Counted from the stretch's first letter, positions 29,424 to 40,466 are shown. The stretch: 64,000 nucleotides of DNA from Yersinia massiliensis CCUG 53443 (GCF_000312485.1 NZ_HE997643.1:329468-393467), one strand, 5' to 3'. The notes: generated by a model from the sequence alone, not told the origin. Numbers and translations: made by a program.

Positions 29424-29774
29424 GTGAATAATATCCAACTTTCGGTAGTACATCGTCTGCCGCAAAGTTACCGTTGGTTATCTGGCTTTATCGGGGTCAA
29501 CGTTGAACCGATACCACTGACGGCGGCGATAGACGATACTCAAAATGACCTGATGGGGCTGAAGTTACTCAGCCACGATGGTTACCATGCACAAATTATC
29601 ATGCAGCGGCTTCACCTCTCGCTACAAGAGATACAAGTGGATTCCGCGATTGTTGAATGGGAAGGTGAGCCTTGCCTCTTCGTGCACCGGCAAGATGAAA
29701 GCGCGACCATGTGTCGCCTAAAAGATGTTGGTGTGGCTATTGCTGAAACCATGACGGCACTTTATCCCTTCTGA
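29424..29774 (+). CDS. yejG: Conserved protein YejG
   Basis: A 116-aa protein of unknown function. It starts with GTG, with AGGA eight bases upstream, and reads MNNIQLSVVHRLPQSYRW. It keeps WEGEPCLFVHRQDESATMCR and GVAIAETM, as in E. coli YejG (114 aa). It has no signal peptide or membrane segment. It is convergent with the yej transporter operon. Confidence 0.9.
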   Translation: MNNIQLSVVHRLPQSYRWLSGFIGVNVEPIPLTAAIDDTQNDLMGLKLLSHDGYHAQIIMQRLHLSLQEIQVDSAIVEWEGEPCLFVHRQDESATMCRLKDVGVAIAETMTALYPF

Positions 29775-29806
29775 AGCGATAACGCCCATATCGGTGCTCA
29801 TGATAG

Positions 29807-29859
29807 GCCGACATCTTTCATCGACGATATCGTCGATTCGGTATGTTGGCGCTCTTTTT
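29807..29859. terminator. Terminator between yejG and yejF
   Basis: An 18-base perfect palindrome ATCGACGATATCGTCGAT forms the top, extended by GCCGACAT/ATGTTGGC with one mismatch, and followed by GCTCTTTTTC. It lies between two converging genes. Confidence 0.6.
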
Positions 29860-29869
29860 CCCCATATCA

Positions 29870-31462
29870 CTAATCTGTGAATTGGAGTAGTTGCTGCGTA
29901 TATTGCTCTTTTGGTGCAGCAAAGACTTCCTGACAGTCACCTTGCTCTACAACTTCCCCTTGTTTTAGCACAATCACTTGATGGCATAACGAACGCACGA
30001 CTTGTAAATCATGGCTGATAAACAGATAACTGAGCTGGTAACGTTGTTGCAGGGATTTGAGCAACGTCAAAATCTGTGCCTGCACTGATTTATCCAATGA
30101 TGAGGTCGGCTCATCAAGGATCAATAATTGAGGTTGCAGGATTAAAGCGCGCGCAATGGCAATACGCTGTCGCTGGCCTCCAGAGAATTCCGTAGGGTAA
30201 CGATAGCGGCTCACCGGGTCTAACCCGACTTCTTCCATGGCCTTAATAACCCGTTGCTCGCGGTGTGCGGCACTGAGTCTCTGGTGAACTTCGAGTCCTT
30301 CAGCAATAATTTGCTGCACATTTAAGCGCGGGTTTAGCGCTGAGTATGGGTCTTGAAACACGACTTGAATGCGGCTGCGGTAAGGCAACATCTGTTTTGA
30401 TGTAAAACGGTGTAATGGTTGCCCACTAAACCATATCTCACCCGTTGAAGGCAGCAGGCGCAGTAAGGCTAGCCCCGTAGTACTTTTGCCTGATCCAGAC
30501 TCACCCACCAACCCTAAACTTTCACCGGGTCTCAACTCAAAACTGAGGTTCTTCACGGCATAGTGGTGATCGACTGTTCGCCGTAGCAAGCCACGTTTGA
30601 TAGGGAAAGCGACTTGCAGATCGTTTACCGTCAGCAGTGGCGCGAGATCAGTGGTGAGAGGTAAAGGGTCACCTTGCGGTTCAGCATCCAATAACTGACG
30701 CGTATAAGGGTGCTGCGGCGAGCTGAACAACGCTTGGCGGCTATTGTGTTCAACGATACGACCTTCACGCATGACGGCGACGTTATCAGCCAGCCTGCGG
30801 ACAATATTCAGGTTATGAGTGATAAACAGCAAACTCATGCCCATTTCTTGCTTTAAGTCTTTCAGCAAACTTAAAATTTGGGCCTGTACTGAGACGTCCA
30901 GTGCGGTAGTCGGCTCATCGGCAATCAGTAATTTAGGTTGAGTCAACACTGCCATGGCAATCATCACCCGCTGGCGCTCCCCGCCGGAAAGCTGATGCGG
31001 GAAATCCGCTAATCGGCTTTTGGCCTGACGAATGCCGACACGGTCAAGACACTGAATGATCTCAGCTCTGGCGGCTTCTTGGCGCATGCCACGATGCAGT
31101 GACAGAACTTCAGCTAACTGCCTCTCGATAGTGTGGAGCGGGTTAAGAGATACCATCGGCTCTTGGAAAATCATGGAGATCTGATTGCCGCGAATAGCTC
31201 GCAGCGTCGGTTCATCGGCATGGAGCAGTGATTGGCCTGCAAACAGAATATCGCCACTTGGATAAACCACGGGCGGTGAGGGCAGTAAGCGCAATATCGA
31301 TAACGCAGTGACACTCTTGCCTGAGCCTGACTCACCCACCAGCGCAAGTGTTTCACCGGCATTCACCTGCAATGACAGTTCGCGAACCACTTCGCGGTCA
31401 ACGCCAGCTTGGCGAAATGCAACACTGAGGTTTTGAATATCCAAAAGTGGAGACGTCGCCAT
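29870..31462 (-). CDS. yejF: Peptide ABC transporter ATP-binding protein YejF
   Basis: A 530-aa duplicated ATPase that drives the YejABEF oligopeptide importer, known in E. coli for microcin C uptake. Each half has Walker A (GESGSGKSVTAL, then GESGSGKSTTGL), an ABC signature (LSGGERQRV, then FSGGQRQRI) and Walker B (LLIADEPTTALD, then LLILDEPTSSLD). I start at MATSPLLDIQN, giving the E. coli length; the ORF is open 11 codons upstream into yejE. It is last in the operon yejABEF. Confidence 0.95.
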   Translation of the reverse strand: MATSPLLDIQNLSVAFRQAGVDREVVRELSLQVNAGETLALVGESGSGKSVTALSILRLLPSPPVVYPSGDILFAGQSLLHADEPTLRAIRGNQISMIFQEPMVSLNPLHTIERQLAEVLSLHRGMRQEAARAEIIQCLDRVGIRQAKSRLADFPHQLSGGERQRVMIAMAVLTQPKLLIADEPTTALDVSVQAQILSLLKDLKQEMGMSLLFITHNLNIVRRLADNVAVMREGRIVEHNSRQALFSSPQHPYTRQLLDAEPQGDPLPLTTDLAPLLTVNDLQVAFPIKRGLLRRTVDHHYAVKNLSFELRPGESLGLVGESGSGKSTTGLALLRLLPSTGEIWFSGQPLHRFTSKQMLPYRSRIQVVFQDPYSALNPRLNVQQIIAEGLEVHQRLSAAHREQRVIKAMEEVGLDPVSRYRYPTEFSGGQRQRIAIARALILQPQLLILDEPTSSLDKSVQAQILTLLKSLQQRYQLSYLFISHDLQVVRSLCHQVIVLKQGEVVEQGDCQEVFAAPKEQYTQQLLQFTD

Positions 31463-31463
31463 A

Positions 31464-32489
31464 TCAGTACACCTTACTAGGATCAAAGGCGTCACGTACT
31501 GCTTCGCCGATAAAAATCAACAGGGATAACAGCACTGCCAACACCAGAAATGCGGTGATACCCAGCCAAGGGGCTTGAAGGTTATTTTTGCCCTCCAATA
31601 GCAGCCCACCTAATGAGGGGGAACCCATCGGCAAACCAAACCCAAGGAAGTCCAGTGAGGTCAGCGTGGTTATCGAGCCGCACAAAATAAAGGGCAAAAA
31701 GGTTAGTGTCGCGACCATCGCATTGGGAAGCATATGACGGGACATGATTGTGCGATCACGTACGCCCATCGCGCGAGCGGCACGAATATAGTCATAATTA
31801 CGCGTGCGCAGAAACTCTGCGCGGACGACGCCGACGAGTCCCATCCAGCCAAATAACACCGTGATACCTAATAACCACCAGAAATTCGGCTGCACCACGC
31901 TGGAGAGGAGAATCACTAGAAACAGCGTTGGCATGCCGGACCAAACCTCAATAAATCGCTGGCCCCAAAGGTCAACCTTACCACCGTAATAGCCTTGTAT
32001 CGCGCCGGCACAGATGCCAATCACACTGGAGATCAAGGTGAGTGTCAGGCCAAATAACAGCGAAATACGAAACCCATAAATGACTTTAGCTAAAACATCA
32101 CCGCCGGTACTGTCAGTCCCCAATAAGTTGGTGCGGCTTGGTGGTGAAGGGAAGGGCTTGTCTGTGGCGAAATTAATTGTGTTATTGCTAAAGCGGATCG
32201 GGGCCCAAATTGCCCAGCCGTTATTCTTGATTCGGCTCAGCACGTAAGGGTCTTGATAATCGGCGGCGGTGGTTAAAATGCCACCAAAAGTGGCTTCGCT
32301 GTAATTGGCCATAAAGGGCATATAAATCTTGCCCTGATAGTTCACCAGCAGTGGCTTATCATTCGCGATCAGCTCGGCAAACAAGCTGATAATAAACAAT
32401 GTGAGGAAAATCCACAGTGACCAGTAGCCACGGCGATTCTGACAAAAGCGCGCCCAGCGGGCGTGATTAATTGCACTTAACCCTGTCAT
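31464..32489 (-). CDS. yejE: Peptide ABC transporter permease YejE
   Basis: A 341-aa inner-membrane permease of the DppC type. A first helix (LWIFLTLFIISLFAELI) is followed by a long periplasmic loop, then five helices with the EAA cytoplasmic loop near RAARAMGVRDRTIMSRHMLP. The start codon overlaps the end of yejB by one base, and yejF follows directly, so translation is coupled. Confidence 0.95.
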   Translation of the reverse strand: MTGLSAINHARWARFCQNRRGYWSLWIFLTLFIISLFAELIANDKPLLVNYQGKIYMPFMANYSEATFGGILTTAADYQDPYVLSRIKNNGWAIWAPIRFSNNTINFATDKPFPSPPSRTNLLGTDSTGGDVLAKVIYGFRISLLFGLTLTLISSVIGICAGAIQGYYGGKVDLWGQRFIEVWSGMPTLFLVILLSSVVQPNFWWLLGITVLFGWMGLVGVVRAEFLRTRNYDYIRAARAMGVRDRTIMSRHMLPNAMVATLTFLPFILCGSITTLTSLDFLGFGLPMGSPSLGGLLLEGKNNLQAPWLGITAFLVLAVLLSLLIFIGEAVRDAFDPSKVY

Positions 32490-33589
32490 TATTGGCGGCT
32501 CTCAAAATCAATTCGTGGGTCAACCAAGGTATAGGTGATATCGCTGACAATATTGAGCAGCAAACCAATCAGAGTGAAAATATAAAGCGTGCCAAACATC
32601 ACCGGATAATCCCGTTGCAAGATGGCTTCATAGCCCAATAATCCTAAGCCGTTCAGTGAGAACATCACTTCTATCAAGAGCGAACCGGTGAAAAATAGGC
32701 TGATAAAGGTGGCTGGGAAACCCGCGATAACCAGCAACATGGCGTTGCGAAAGACATGGCGATATAAGATCTTTTCCTCAGGTAGCCCTTTAGCACGAGC
32801 GGTCACCACATATTGCTTGCGGATTTCATCGAGGAAAGAGTTTTTGGTCAACATCGTCAATGTAGCAAAGCCACCAATCACCGTTGCCAACACAGGTAAG
32901 GTGATATGCCATAAATAGTCAGTGATTTTGCTGTACCACGGCAGTGTGTCCCAATTACTGGAAACCAAACCGCGTAGCGGGAACCAATCAAAATAACTGC
33001 CCCCTGAAAATAGCACCACCAGTAAAATAGCGAATAAAAACGACGGGATAGCATAGCCGACGATGATAATGGCACTGCTCCAAGTATCAAAGGCCGTGCC
33101 GCTACGTACCGCTTTTTTAATCCCCAAAGGAATGGATACCAGATAGATAATCAGCGTGCTCCATAACCCGAGTGAGATGGAGACGGGCACACTGTGCTTT
33201 ATCAACGAGACAACGGATTCGCCACGAAAAAGGCTGTCGCCAAAATCAAAGCGCACATAGCTCCACAACATATCGAAGTAGCGCTCGTGCAACGGTTTAT
33301 CAAAACCGAAGCGCTGTTTAATCTCAGCAATCACTTCCGGGTCCAATCCCCGAGAGCCACGATAGTTGCTGTCGCCGACTTGAGTGGCATTCAAGCCAAC
33401 TTTGGCCCCGCCTAATCCATCGCCGCCTCCGCCTGAACTGTAGGTGCCGGAGTGATCTAACTCAATATTGGCGATAGCTTGATCAACCGGCCCACCAGGG
33501 GCGATTTGAACGATAAAGAAGTTGATAGTGATAATCGCCCACAGCGTGGGAATGAGCAGCAACAGCCGCCGTAACAAATATGCGCCCAC
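32489..33589 (-). CDS. yejB: Peptide ABC transporter permease YejB
   Basis: A 366-aa inner-membrane permease of the DppB type. The first helix is [20 protein letters not shown], and the EAA loop is at [21 protein letters not shown] periplasmic loop of about 100 residues contains a glycine-rich [12 protein letters not shown] stretch, also present in the family. It starts eight bases after the yejA stop. Confidence 0.95.
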   Translation of the reverse strand: MGAYLLRRLLLLIPTLWAIITINFFIVQIAPGGPVDQAIANIELDHSGTYSSGGGGDGLGGAKVGLNATQVGDSNYRGSRGLDPEVIAEIKQRFGFDKPLHERYFDMLWSYVRFDFGDSLFRGESVVSLIKHSVPVSISLGLWSTLIIYLVSIPLGIKKAVRSGTAFDTWSSAIIIVGYAIPSFLFAILLVVLFSGGSYFDWFPLRGLVSSNWDTLPWYSKITDYLWHITLPVLATVIGGFATLTMLTKNSFLDEIRKQYVVTARAKGLPEEKILYRHVFRNAMLLVIAGFPATFISLFFTGSLLIEVMFSLNGLGLLGYEAILQRDYPVMFGTLYIFTLIGLLLNIVSDITYTLVDPRIDFESRQ

Positions 33590-33597
33590 AATGCCCC

Positions 33598-35406
33598 CTA
33601 TTGACGTTCTGTTGGCAGACGGGCTGCCTTGTTGACATCAAACCACCAGCTATCAAACCCAAGCGAATAGGTGGGGCGTTCCGCAGGCATTGAGAATTTA
33701 TCCCAATAGGCAAAGCGACTATGGTTGGAGTACCACATTGGGATCATCAGATAGTTCCACGTCAACACACGGTCAAGGGCGCGGCCGAGCGACAGTAGCG
33801 CCTCGGGTTGTTCTTGATGTTTGACAATCTGCTCAATCAATTCGTCAATGGCCGGATCTTTGATGCCAGAGGCGTTGTAGGTGGAATCGACATACGCTGA
33901 ACTCCACCACGTTTGTAGGTTGGAGCTAGGGTAGGGGAAAGCGCCATAAACCGTTGGGATCATGTCGTAATCACGGCTACGCAAGCGGCTCAAGAACTGA
34001 GAACTGTCGACTTCGCGTACATTCATCGTAATGCCTAAACGCTGCAAGTTATGCTTGAACGGCTGAACATATTGGAAGTTGCTGCCACTGAGGAGCAGCA
34101 ATTCAAATTCAAACGGCTTGCCCGTTTTGCTGTTCACCAGTTTCTGGTTTTTCACTTCCCAGCCTGCTTCGCTCAGCAACTCGCGCGCTTTTAACAGATT
34201 ATCCCGCGAATCACCGCTGCCATCGGTTTGTGGTGGCTGATAAATTTGGGTAAACACTTCAGGCGGAATTTTGCCTTTGAGCGGTGCTAACCAAGCCAGC
34301 TCAGCGCTGTCAGGATAACCTTTTGCCGCATATTCGGTGTTCTGGAAGAAGCTATTCGTGCGCTGATAACTGTTGAAATAGAAAGCTTTATTCATCCAGT
34401 CAAAATCGAAAGCCAGTGTTAGCGCATGGCGCACCCGCCGGTCGCTAAAAATAGGCCGCTGGACGTTAAATGCCAACCAACGGGTGTTTTGCGCAGAGCT
34501 ATCAATAACATCCTGCTTGATAATGTAATCTTTTTCGAAATTGCCACCGGCATATTGTGTTGCCCAACTTTTCGGTGAGCTCTCTTCGCGAAAATCGAAA
34601 GCACCTGCTTTAAATGCTTCCAGCGCCACTTTGTCATCTAAATAGTAGTCATAACGAATGGTATCAAAGTTATATTGCCCGCGATTGACCGGCAAATTAG
34701 CGGCCCAGTAATCTTTTACCCGCTCATAAGTGACATATTGGCCCATTTTGTATTTGCCAATGCGATATGGCCCGCTAGCCACAGGTGGCGTACTTAAAGG
34801 ATCACTGAGCTTATGGTTTTTCCAGAAATGTTCGGGCAGCACGACCAAACCAAACAACCCCAGCATCTTATTTTTATCGGGCTCAGGGAATTCAAAACGT
34901 ACTGTCAGACGGGAAATGGCCTTCACCTGTACACCTTTATAGGCGAGGCGAAATTGTGGCACACCCTCGGTCATGAATTTATTGAATGTGAATGCGACAT
35001 CTTGGGCCGTGATAGGCTCGCCATCATGAAAACGGGCTCGAGGATTGATATCAACTTCAATCCAACTAAAATCGGGGGCATAACGGGCTGATTCTGCGAT
35101 TAACGGATAAAAGCTACCGATCTCATCGTCTGAAGTGCCAAAAAGTGAATCGTATATCCTTTCAGTGCGGATAGCCGGATTGCCGCGCAAGGCATAGCGA
35201 TTGAAGTTATCAAAAGTGCCAATGGTGGCTAGGGTAATATCCCCGCCTTTAGGCGCAGCCGGATTGACGTAATCGAAATGGCTAAAATCTGATGAATACT
35301 TAGGTTCGCCCAGTATGGCAAAAGAGACACCTTCTTTTATGGTTTCAGCCTGTAGGCCAAAACTCAGGGCAGAAAGCGCCAAGGTAGCAAATAGGCGTAA
35401 CAACAT
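33598..35406 (-). CDS. yejA: Periplasmic peptide-binding protein YejA
   Basis: A 602-aa extracellular solute-binding protein (family 5). I start at [20 protein letters not shown], a signal peptide, with GGGAG upstream; the frame is open for 69 more codons, but those precede the signal sequence. The mature protein opens [17 protein letters not shown] and keeps [12 protein letters not shown] and [11 protein letters not shown]. It is first in yejABEF; the promoter must lie in the 216 bases before it. Confidence 0.93.
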   Translation of the reverse strand: MLLRLFATLALSALSFGLQAETIKEGVSFAILGEPKYSSDFSHFDYVNPAAPKGGDITLATIGTFDNFNRYALRGNPAIRTERIYDSLFGTSDDEIGSFYPLIAESARYAPDFSWIEVDINPRARFHDGEPITAQDVAFTFNKFMTEGVPQFRLAYKGVQVKAISRLTVRFEFPEPDKNKMLGLFGLVVLPEHFWKNHKLSDPLSTPPVASGPYRIGKYKMGQYVTYERVKDYWAANLPVNRGQYNFDTIRYDYYLDDKVALEAFKAGAFDFREESSPKSWATQYAGGNFEKDYIIKQDVIDSSAQNTRWLAFNVQRPIFSDRRVRHALTLAFDFDWMNKAFYFNSYQRTNSFFQNTEYAAKGYPDSAELAWLAPLKGKIPPEVFTQIYQPPQTDGSGDSRDNLLKARELLSEAGWEVKNQKLVNSKTGKPFEFELLLLSGSNFQYVQPFKHNLQRLGITMNVREVDSSQFLSRLRSRDYDMIPTVYGAFPYPSSNLQTWWSSAYVDSTYNASGIKDPAIDELIEQIVKHQEQPEALLSLGRALDRVLTWNYLMIPMWYSNHSRFAYWDKFSMPAERPTYSLGFDSWWFDVNKAARLPTERQ

Positions 35407-35622
35407 ATTAGTAGTAATCTCCCGCATTTCATTCAGACAGATAATAATAATCTTAAACGAAATTACCAGTTTGCAGGGGCTTAACGCAAACATTAAGCCA
35501 ACAATATCCATACGGCGAGTCGCCATGGTGGTCTTGCCGTGCTTATTCCCCGAGCGACTGGCTAAAATCGGCTCATCGAAAGGAGTGCAACGGCCACGAC
35601 TGGCTGTGCGCATGCTGCTTTA

Positions 35623-37185
35623 TTAGGTATTTTGTTGATCACAAAATCTGATTAAATCTTCAACTGATAATGGTTTGCTGAGTAAATAACCTTGCAGGTA
35701 GTTAACACCGTGCTGTGCTAAATAGTGGAGTTGTTGTTCAGTTTCAACGCCTTCAGCCACGGTTTCAATATTCAGCTTATTAGCCAACATTAAAACGGCG
35801 TCTAAAACCGGTGCGGCCACGGTATTAATACCGATGGTACTGACAAACCCACGATCAATTTTAATATAATCTAACGTAAAACGTTCTAAATAGATTAGGG
35901 CACTATGGCCAGTGCCAAAGTCATCGACCGCGATTTTTACGCCTTGTGAACGCATCCACGCAAATTGTTCGATGGCCAATTCTTCTTCAACCATGCCTCG
36001 TTCAGTAATCTCGAATACAGGGGAGAAGATATCAGTATTCAATCGCTGCAACATTTGGCTGACATCTTTACGGAAGTCATCATCAACCAGATGAACAGGC
36101 GATATATTGAAGGCAAGTTTAGCGCCGACTGGAATGTGACTTGCAATTAATTCACTGTCTCTGATGATTAAATCAAATAAGTGCCGAGTCAGTGGTTGTA
36201 TTAAATGCTGAGTTTCCGCGTAGGGAATAAAAAGCTCCGGTGAGATTCGCCCTTCAATGGGGTGCTTCCAACGAATCAGCGCCTCTAGCCCTGTTATTGT
36301 ACGGTCTTGTGAACGGAATACGGGCTGATATTCAACAAAGAATTCACCACGGCGGATACCGCGTAGAATTTCAGCTTCGGCACTTTGGCTCGCCACTAAA
36401 ATGTAATAAGCCAAAATACCGACCAAACCTGCCAGCAATAGGCCACCCAATAGGGTCATGCGAATATCATCTGCTGTCAGACTGGTATGGTAAATTAAAA
36501 CCTTAATAGGGTAGCCGGGGACTTGCACCTCACGCGCTGGCTTGGCCGGTAACTGGCTGAGCGGGATGACTTTAGAATCAAAGGTTGTTACGGCTAACTC
36601 ATCAATAATAATGGCGAGGCCGTTAACTTGAGTATTCGAGTAATTCAGTAGTAAATAGGGATGCAATGTTAATTCTAATGTCGCGAGTACCCCGTTATTA
36701 CCGCGACCCGCCTCACGCAGCCAAACACCAATAGCCGGTTTACTTGGCATCATTGGGGTACCTTGTTGAATTTTGAAATCCAACGGCTGATTTGAATTAA
36801 TTTTGGGGTATAGCACGCTGACCGGAACATCCATCTCTCCGGTTGCTGAAGAGCAATATGCTCTATTATTTCGCACTAATAAGAATGCCCTCACACCATT
36901 TGTAAATGCAGCCCGATAGTGAAGGCTGGGGCTAGCTTGCACGCAACTTTCAGCGCTCAGGGGTATAAGCTGAGACATTGTCGTTGTCAGTTCATTTAGA
37001 AACTGTGACGAATAAGAAATAATGTGATCACTTTGTGTCGTGAGTTTACGTTCGCTGCTGCGATACAGTAATAGCAAAGTAATAATGACAAAACAGAGAA
37101 AGAAAACGAGTGCGAGGATGACACTTTTTTTAACAAGATGGCGTCTGGATAAAATATTGCGTGAGAAAGCACTGCTTGAACCCAT
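35623..37185 (-). CDS. pdeN: Cyclic-di-GMP phosphodiesterase with CSS sensor domain (PdeN/Rtn)
   Basis: A 520-aa inner-membrane enzyme that hydrolyses c-di-GMP. TM1 is near residues 20-40 and TM2 near 240-260; between them is a periplasmic CSS domain with the eponymous motif in AYCSSATG and a partner cysteine in SAESCVQAS. The EAL domain (about 275-515) has EALIRWKHP, FNISPVHL, FEITERG, VDDFGTGHSAL and AEGVETE, so the catalytic set looks complete. In this family the two cysteines form a DsbA-dependent disulfide that holds the enzyme inactive. The position next to yejA matches E. coli rtn. Confidence 0.92.
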   Translation of the reverse strand: MGSSSAFSRNILSRRHLVKKSVILALVFFLCFVIITLLLLYRSSERKLTTQSDHIISYSSQFLNELTTTMSQLIPLSAESCVQASPSLHYRAAFTNGVRAFLLVRNNRAYCSSATGEMDVPVSVLYPKINSNQPLDFKIQQGTPMMPSKPAIGVWLREAGRGNNGVLATLELTLHPYLLLNYSNTQVNGLAIIIDELAVTTFDSKVIPLSQLPAKPAREVQVPGYPIKVLIYHTSLTADDIRMTLLGGLLLAGLVGILAYYILVASQSAEAEILRGIRRGEFFVEYQPVFRSQDRTITGLEALIRWKHPIEGRISPELFIPYAETQHLIQPLTRHLFDLIIRDSELIASHIPVGAKLAFNISPVHLVDDDFRKDVSQMLQRLNTDIFSPVFEITERGMVEEELAIEQFAWMRSQGVKIAVDDFGTGHSALIYLERFTLDYIKIDRGFVSTIGINTVAAPVLDAVLMLANKLNIETVAEGVETEQQLHYLAQHGVNYLQGYLLSKPLSVEDLIRFCDQQNT

Positions 37186-37615
37186 GTTACTTTGCTCCTC
37201 AGCATGTCCAGAAAGTGGTACGAGTATAAGTTAAGTTAGCAGCTAGACGCCACCAGTTTGCCAATGGGAAAATTCGACATTAATTAGCTTATCAAATTGA
37301 ATTTATACCCAACATAAATAAAGATGCGCTCTAAATGCACCTATTACTAAAACCATAAGAAACATTAGTAAAACCATGAGAAACATATTTACGGATATTT
37401 TGTAATATATATCAGTAAAACAAATCTTCAGCTTATTAATGCAACGTGCATATTCTTATCTAGGATAATCGTTGGCTAATAGGCCTTCGTACCAGAAAAG
37501 TCTTGCTTAAGAACGCGGATTTTACACAGATAATTCTTGAATATCGCGATTACCAACAAAAAAAGAGATTTCCTACAAGTTGATCAGACGTTGGCTAGTG
37601 TGGGGGACAGGCAAT
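37186..37615. other. Intergenic region pdeN-mepS
   Basis: About 430 bases, AT-rich, upstream of pdeN and downstream of the mepS terminator. No ORF with a ribosome-binding site was seen. The pdeN promoter must be here but is not assigned. Confidence 0.35.
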
Positions 37616-37643
37616 AAAAAACGCTGCCAAGGCAGCGTTTTAG
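37616..37643 (-). terminator. Terminator after mepS
   Basis: On the minus strand AAACGCTGCC and GGCAGCGTTT form a ten-base-pair stem with a two-base tip, followed by TTTTTATTG. Confidence 0.85.
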
Positions 37644-37682
37644 TATTTCGTTTGGTATCTCGGACAACAGGAATAAAATCTG

Positions 37683-38267
37683 CTAGCTGCGCGAACCGCT
37701 ACTTAGCACTCGGCGCCCATCGCGATAACGCTTATTCCAATAATCTTCGTTTAGGCTCGATATTGTCACACCGACACTTGTCGAGGCATGAACAAATTTA
37801 TCGTTACCTAGATAGATACCAACATGGCGGCCAGTCGAACCCGCTCGGAACAGCACTAAATCACCGGGACGCAATTTAGTACGTTGGATTTTTTTACCGA
37901 GATCTTGCTGCTCAGAAGTCGAGCGCGGTAAATCCATACCAAATTGTTCACGGAAAGTCGTTTGTACAAAGGCAGAACAATCGATTCCACGCTTCGTGCT
38001 ACCGCCTAAACGATAACGAACCCCTTTCCACCCTGCATACTGTTCTAAGATTTTCGACTTGACGTCAACGTTGCGCACCATCGCTTCGAATTCATCCTGA
38101 GAGGCTTGCAGTAAAAGCCCATCTTTGTCATTAACTGCACGCATCTCAGTTTGCGAATTATGTAAGTTCGAAGTCTGTGGTGAACTACACGCTGATAACA
38201 TTACCGCTGCTGCAACCGCAGGAATGACCCGCAGAATATATCTCATAATAGGTTGAGACTTGACCAT
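37683..38267 (-). CDS. mepS: Murein DD-endopeptidase MepS (Spr), NlpC/P60 lipoprotein
   Basis: A 194-aa outer-membrane lipoprotein that cleaves D-Ala-mDAP crosslinks so that new glycan strands can be inserted. The lipobox is LSAC with the lipidated cysteine at residue 27, followed by SSP. The catalytic set is C97 (GIDCSAF), H148 (GRHVGIY) and H160 (FVHAS). The N terminus MVKSQPI is identical to the E. coli one. In E. coli its level is controlled by NlpI-Prc proteolysis. It is monocistronic. Confidence 0.96.
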   Translation of the reverse strand: MVKSQPIMRYILRVIPAVAAAVMLSACSSPQTSNLHNSQTEMRAVNDKDGLLLQASQDEFEAMVRNVDVKSKILEQYAGWKGVRYRLGGSTKRGIDCSAFVQTTFREQFGMDLPRSTSEQQDLGKKIQRTKLRPGDLVLFRAGSTGRHVGIYLGNDKFVHASTSVGVTISSLNEDYWNKRYRDGRRVLSSGSRS

Positions 38268-38641
38268 TGTTGTTGTTTTCCCTTGCTGTCCTTACGACGG
38301 ATGTCGCTACCAAAATGCCAAACGAATCGAGATTATGGCTTGTGGTCCGATGAGACAATCACTTAACCGAATAAATGTGCAGAAACGCACAATATTAATC
38401 AGGACAGCGGTGAGAATACTGATATCCGAGCACAAACGTTTTTGAGATTACCGTAATGATTAATAAAAGGCGAGGGGTTTTATAGCCATTATTTTACGAA
38501 ATGTTAATGTAACAGAATGTGATATTTTATATTAATGTGGAATAGGTGAATTTGTAACCGTTTGGTGATCATAAATGAGAGGGAGTATTAATGAGGGAGG
38601 GCAAGAAATAAACTCATTTGCCTCTCCCCTATTGATGCAAG
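38268..38641. other. Intergenic region mepS-lpxT
   Basis: About 370 bases: the mepS promoter side plus the 3' side of lpxT. The middle (38460-38600) is AT-rich. No gene or RNA was identified. Confidence 0.35.
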
Positions 38642-39343
38642 TTAATGCCGATTGGCACCTGGTAAGCGCCGATTGATGGCATCAATGACCTTATCGCTCA
38701 GCGGTGTCAGCAATACCCAACTTGACCCCACCAGTACGACTGAAAGTGAACCCACCGCGATATCAGTGAACCAATGTGCGCCAATCATCACGCGTGGTAA
38801 CGAGAAGATAACCACAATCAGTAATGCGATAACAAACGCCCCACGGGAGAAGTAGCGCAGCATAAAACAGGCAAAAATCATCAACATCATGCCATGGTCG
38901 CCGGGGAAGCTATCGCTAGAAGCATCTTTCGTTGGGATACCGGTTAATTCACTGACGCGATTAACGTTCTCAAACACCAGCGTAGGGCTGGGATGAGAAA
39001 CCGGCAGCAGGTGCCCTAATTGGTTCAGGATAACGGCGGTTAACAACATCACAAATCCCATGACGATCAAACGGCGGCGGCCAGCCGGCGTTTCCTTCAT
39101 AAAGAAGTAAAGATAAAGCGCGCCCATACACAGCAAAGAAATGGCATCGAAAGCACGATTATTAGTGACTGCCACTAAATGCAAGAACGAAGGGCTGGAG
39201 AGCAGGTGTTGGTTGAAATAGAAGAAAATTGCCGAATCTATTTTAAACCAAAAACCGTGATTCGCAGGAATATACCAAGATAGAAAAAGGACTATCCCGA
39301 GTAAATTGAGCAGTAGTATTGTCGGTAAATGACGACGGGTCAT
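38642..39343 (-). CDS. lpxT: Lipid A 1-diphosphate synthase LpxT (PAP2 family)
   Basis: A 233-aa inner-membrane PAP2 protein that transfers phosphate from undecaprenyl diphosphate to lipid A. The acid phosphatase motifs are SDSFPGDHGMM (C2) and RVMIGAHWFTDIAVG (C3), with six predicted helices around them. It matches E. coli YeiU/LpxT in length and in neighbours (mepS and yeiR nearby). Confidence 0.9.
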   Translation of the reverse strand: MTRRHLPTILLLNLLGIVLFLSWYIPANHGFWFKIDSAIFFYFNQHLLSSPSFLHLVAVTNNRAFDAISLLCMGALYLYFFMKETPAGRRRLIVMGFVMLLTAVILNQLGHLLPVSHPSPTLVFENVNRVSELTGIPTKDASSDSFPGDHGMMLMIFACFMLRYFSRGAFVIALLIVVIFSLPRVMIGAHWFTDIAVGSLSVVLVGSSWVLLTPLSDKVIDAINRRLPGANRH

Positions 39344-39413
39344 GCGCTGGCCTATAAATTTTCAATGTATTGATAGAGTAAAAAGTATGAATGGTGTAAA
39401 AAGTCGGGGCGTA

Positions 39414-40397
39414 TCATACCCCGTTACTTAAACGGATATTCAGTAATTCATGTTGTAATTTGTTCCAGTCTATTTCAGTTGCGTTAATTAGTTCAATTCG
39501 GCTATCGAGCGGTGGTATTTGGCGGGTCTCTATTTGTAAGTCTGCCCCTTGGCGATTAATGACTAATGTGCCTTCAGCAATACGCATTACCCCTTTGACC
39601 CGTTCAGCCGGATTCAATCGTACCCACTCCAATAGTGGAACCGTATCAAATACGGTATCTGCATGAAATATCCAACCACAACTCAGATAATCTTGACCTT
39701 GATTAAGTGCTCGACGCCAAGGTTCAGCGCCTTTCAAGCTGAGTGCTGCCAACCCTTTTTTCTGCTGTGCGCCATGATGATGTGTGCCGTCGGGTAATTC
39801 ATTATGATTAGTGTGTGGTATATCGAGTAATGCCACATCAATTTTGCCTTGCTCAGCGTAATACAGTGGGCGGGTGACTGACTGCTGTTCCTGCCATTGC
39901 TGTAAGGCGGTGTAATCCGCGGCGCTATAAGTATCTCGCTTATTCGCCACAATAATATCCGCAGCGGCTAATTGGTCGCGGAAATTCTCATTTTCTGTGT
40001 ACCGAGGCTCACTCAATTGGCGGGCATCTAATAGACTGATTGTGGCGCGTAAATCAATCCAAGGCAGATAAGTCTCGGCGGTTAATAATGACAATATCTG
40101 TTTTGGATGGCCCAATCCTGTTGGCTCGATGAGCAAACGATCGGGTTTTGCTTGTTGTAGCAGCATGTTCAGACCCACTTGCATGGGTAAACCATTAACG
40201 CAACACATACATCCGCCCGGTATTTCTTTCAATACTGCGCCGCTGTCTGCTAACAGCGCACCATCAATCCCAATCTCACCAAATTCATTGACCAGAACAG
40301 CCCACTTTTCATTTTCTGGCTTCTGTGAAAGTAAATGGCGAATCGTGGTGGTTTTACCGCACCCCAGAAAGCCGGTAATCAGGTTGGTTTTTGTCAT
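39414..40397 (-). CDS. yeiR: Zinc-binding GTPase YeiR (COG0523/CobW family)
   Basis: A 327-aa metal-chaperone GTPase. Walker A is GFLGCGKTT (residues 8-16), the metal-binding CxCC is in GGCMCCVNG, Walker B is LIEPTGLGHP and the guanine motif is NKRD. A histidine-rich stretch THHHGAQQ (about residue 215) precedes the C-terminal CobW_C domain. In E. coli YeiR binds zinc and supports growth under cadmium or EDTA stress. Palindromic repeats lie just upstream. Confidence 0.93.
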   Translation of the reverse strand: MTKTNLITGFLGCGKTTTIRHLLSQKPENEKWAVLVNEFGEIGIDGALLADSGAVLKEIPGGCMCCVNGLPMQVGLNMLLQQAKPDRLLIEPTGLGHPKQILSLLTAETYLPWIDLRATISLLDARQLSEPRYTENENFRDQLAAADIIVANKRDTYSAADYTALQQWQEQQSVTRPLYYAEQGKIDVALLDIPHTNHNELPDGTHHHGAQQKKGLAALSLKGAEPWRRALNQGQDYLSCGWIFHADTVFDTVPLLEWVRLNPAERVKGVMRIAEGTLVINRQGADLQIETRQIPPLDSRIELINATEIDWNKLQHELLNIRLSNGV

Positions 40398-40433
40398 TTT
40401 AGGCCTCCGGTATAAAAAATTTTTTTAAATAAA

Positions 40434-40466
40434 TTATCAAGGTGATAACTATTTCCAAGGTGATAA
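40434..40466. promoter_or_regulatory. Operator-like repeats upstream of yeiR
   Basis: TTATC-AAGGT-GATAA (40434-40448) is a perfect inverted repeat, and CAAGGTGATAA recurs 18 bases later (40456-40466). They sit 37-70 bases upstream of the yeiR start. They do not match the Zur consensus well; the binding protein is unknown. Confidence 0.35.

Noticed and set aside
35407..35613. A 69-codon N-terminal extension of yejA
   Set aside because: The signal peptide begins at MLLRLF with GGGAG upstream; the extension would put residues before a signal sequence.
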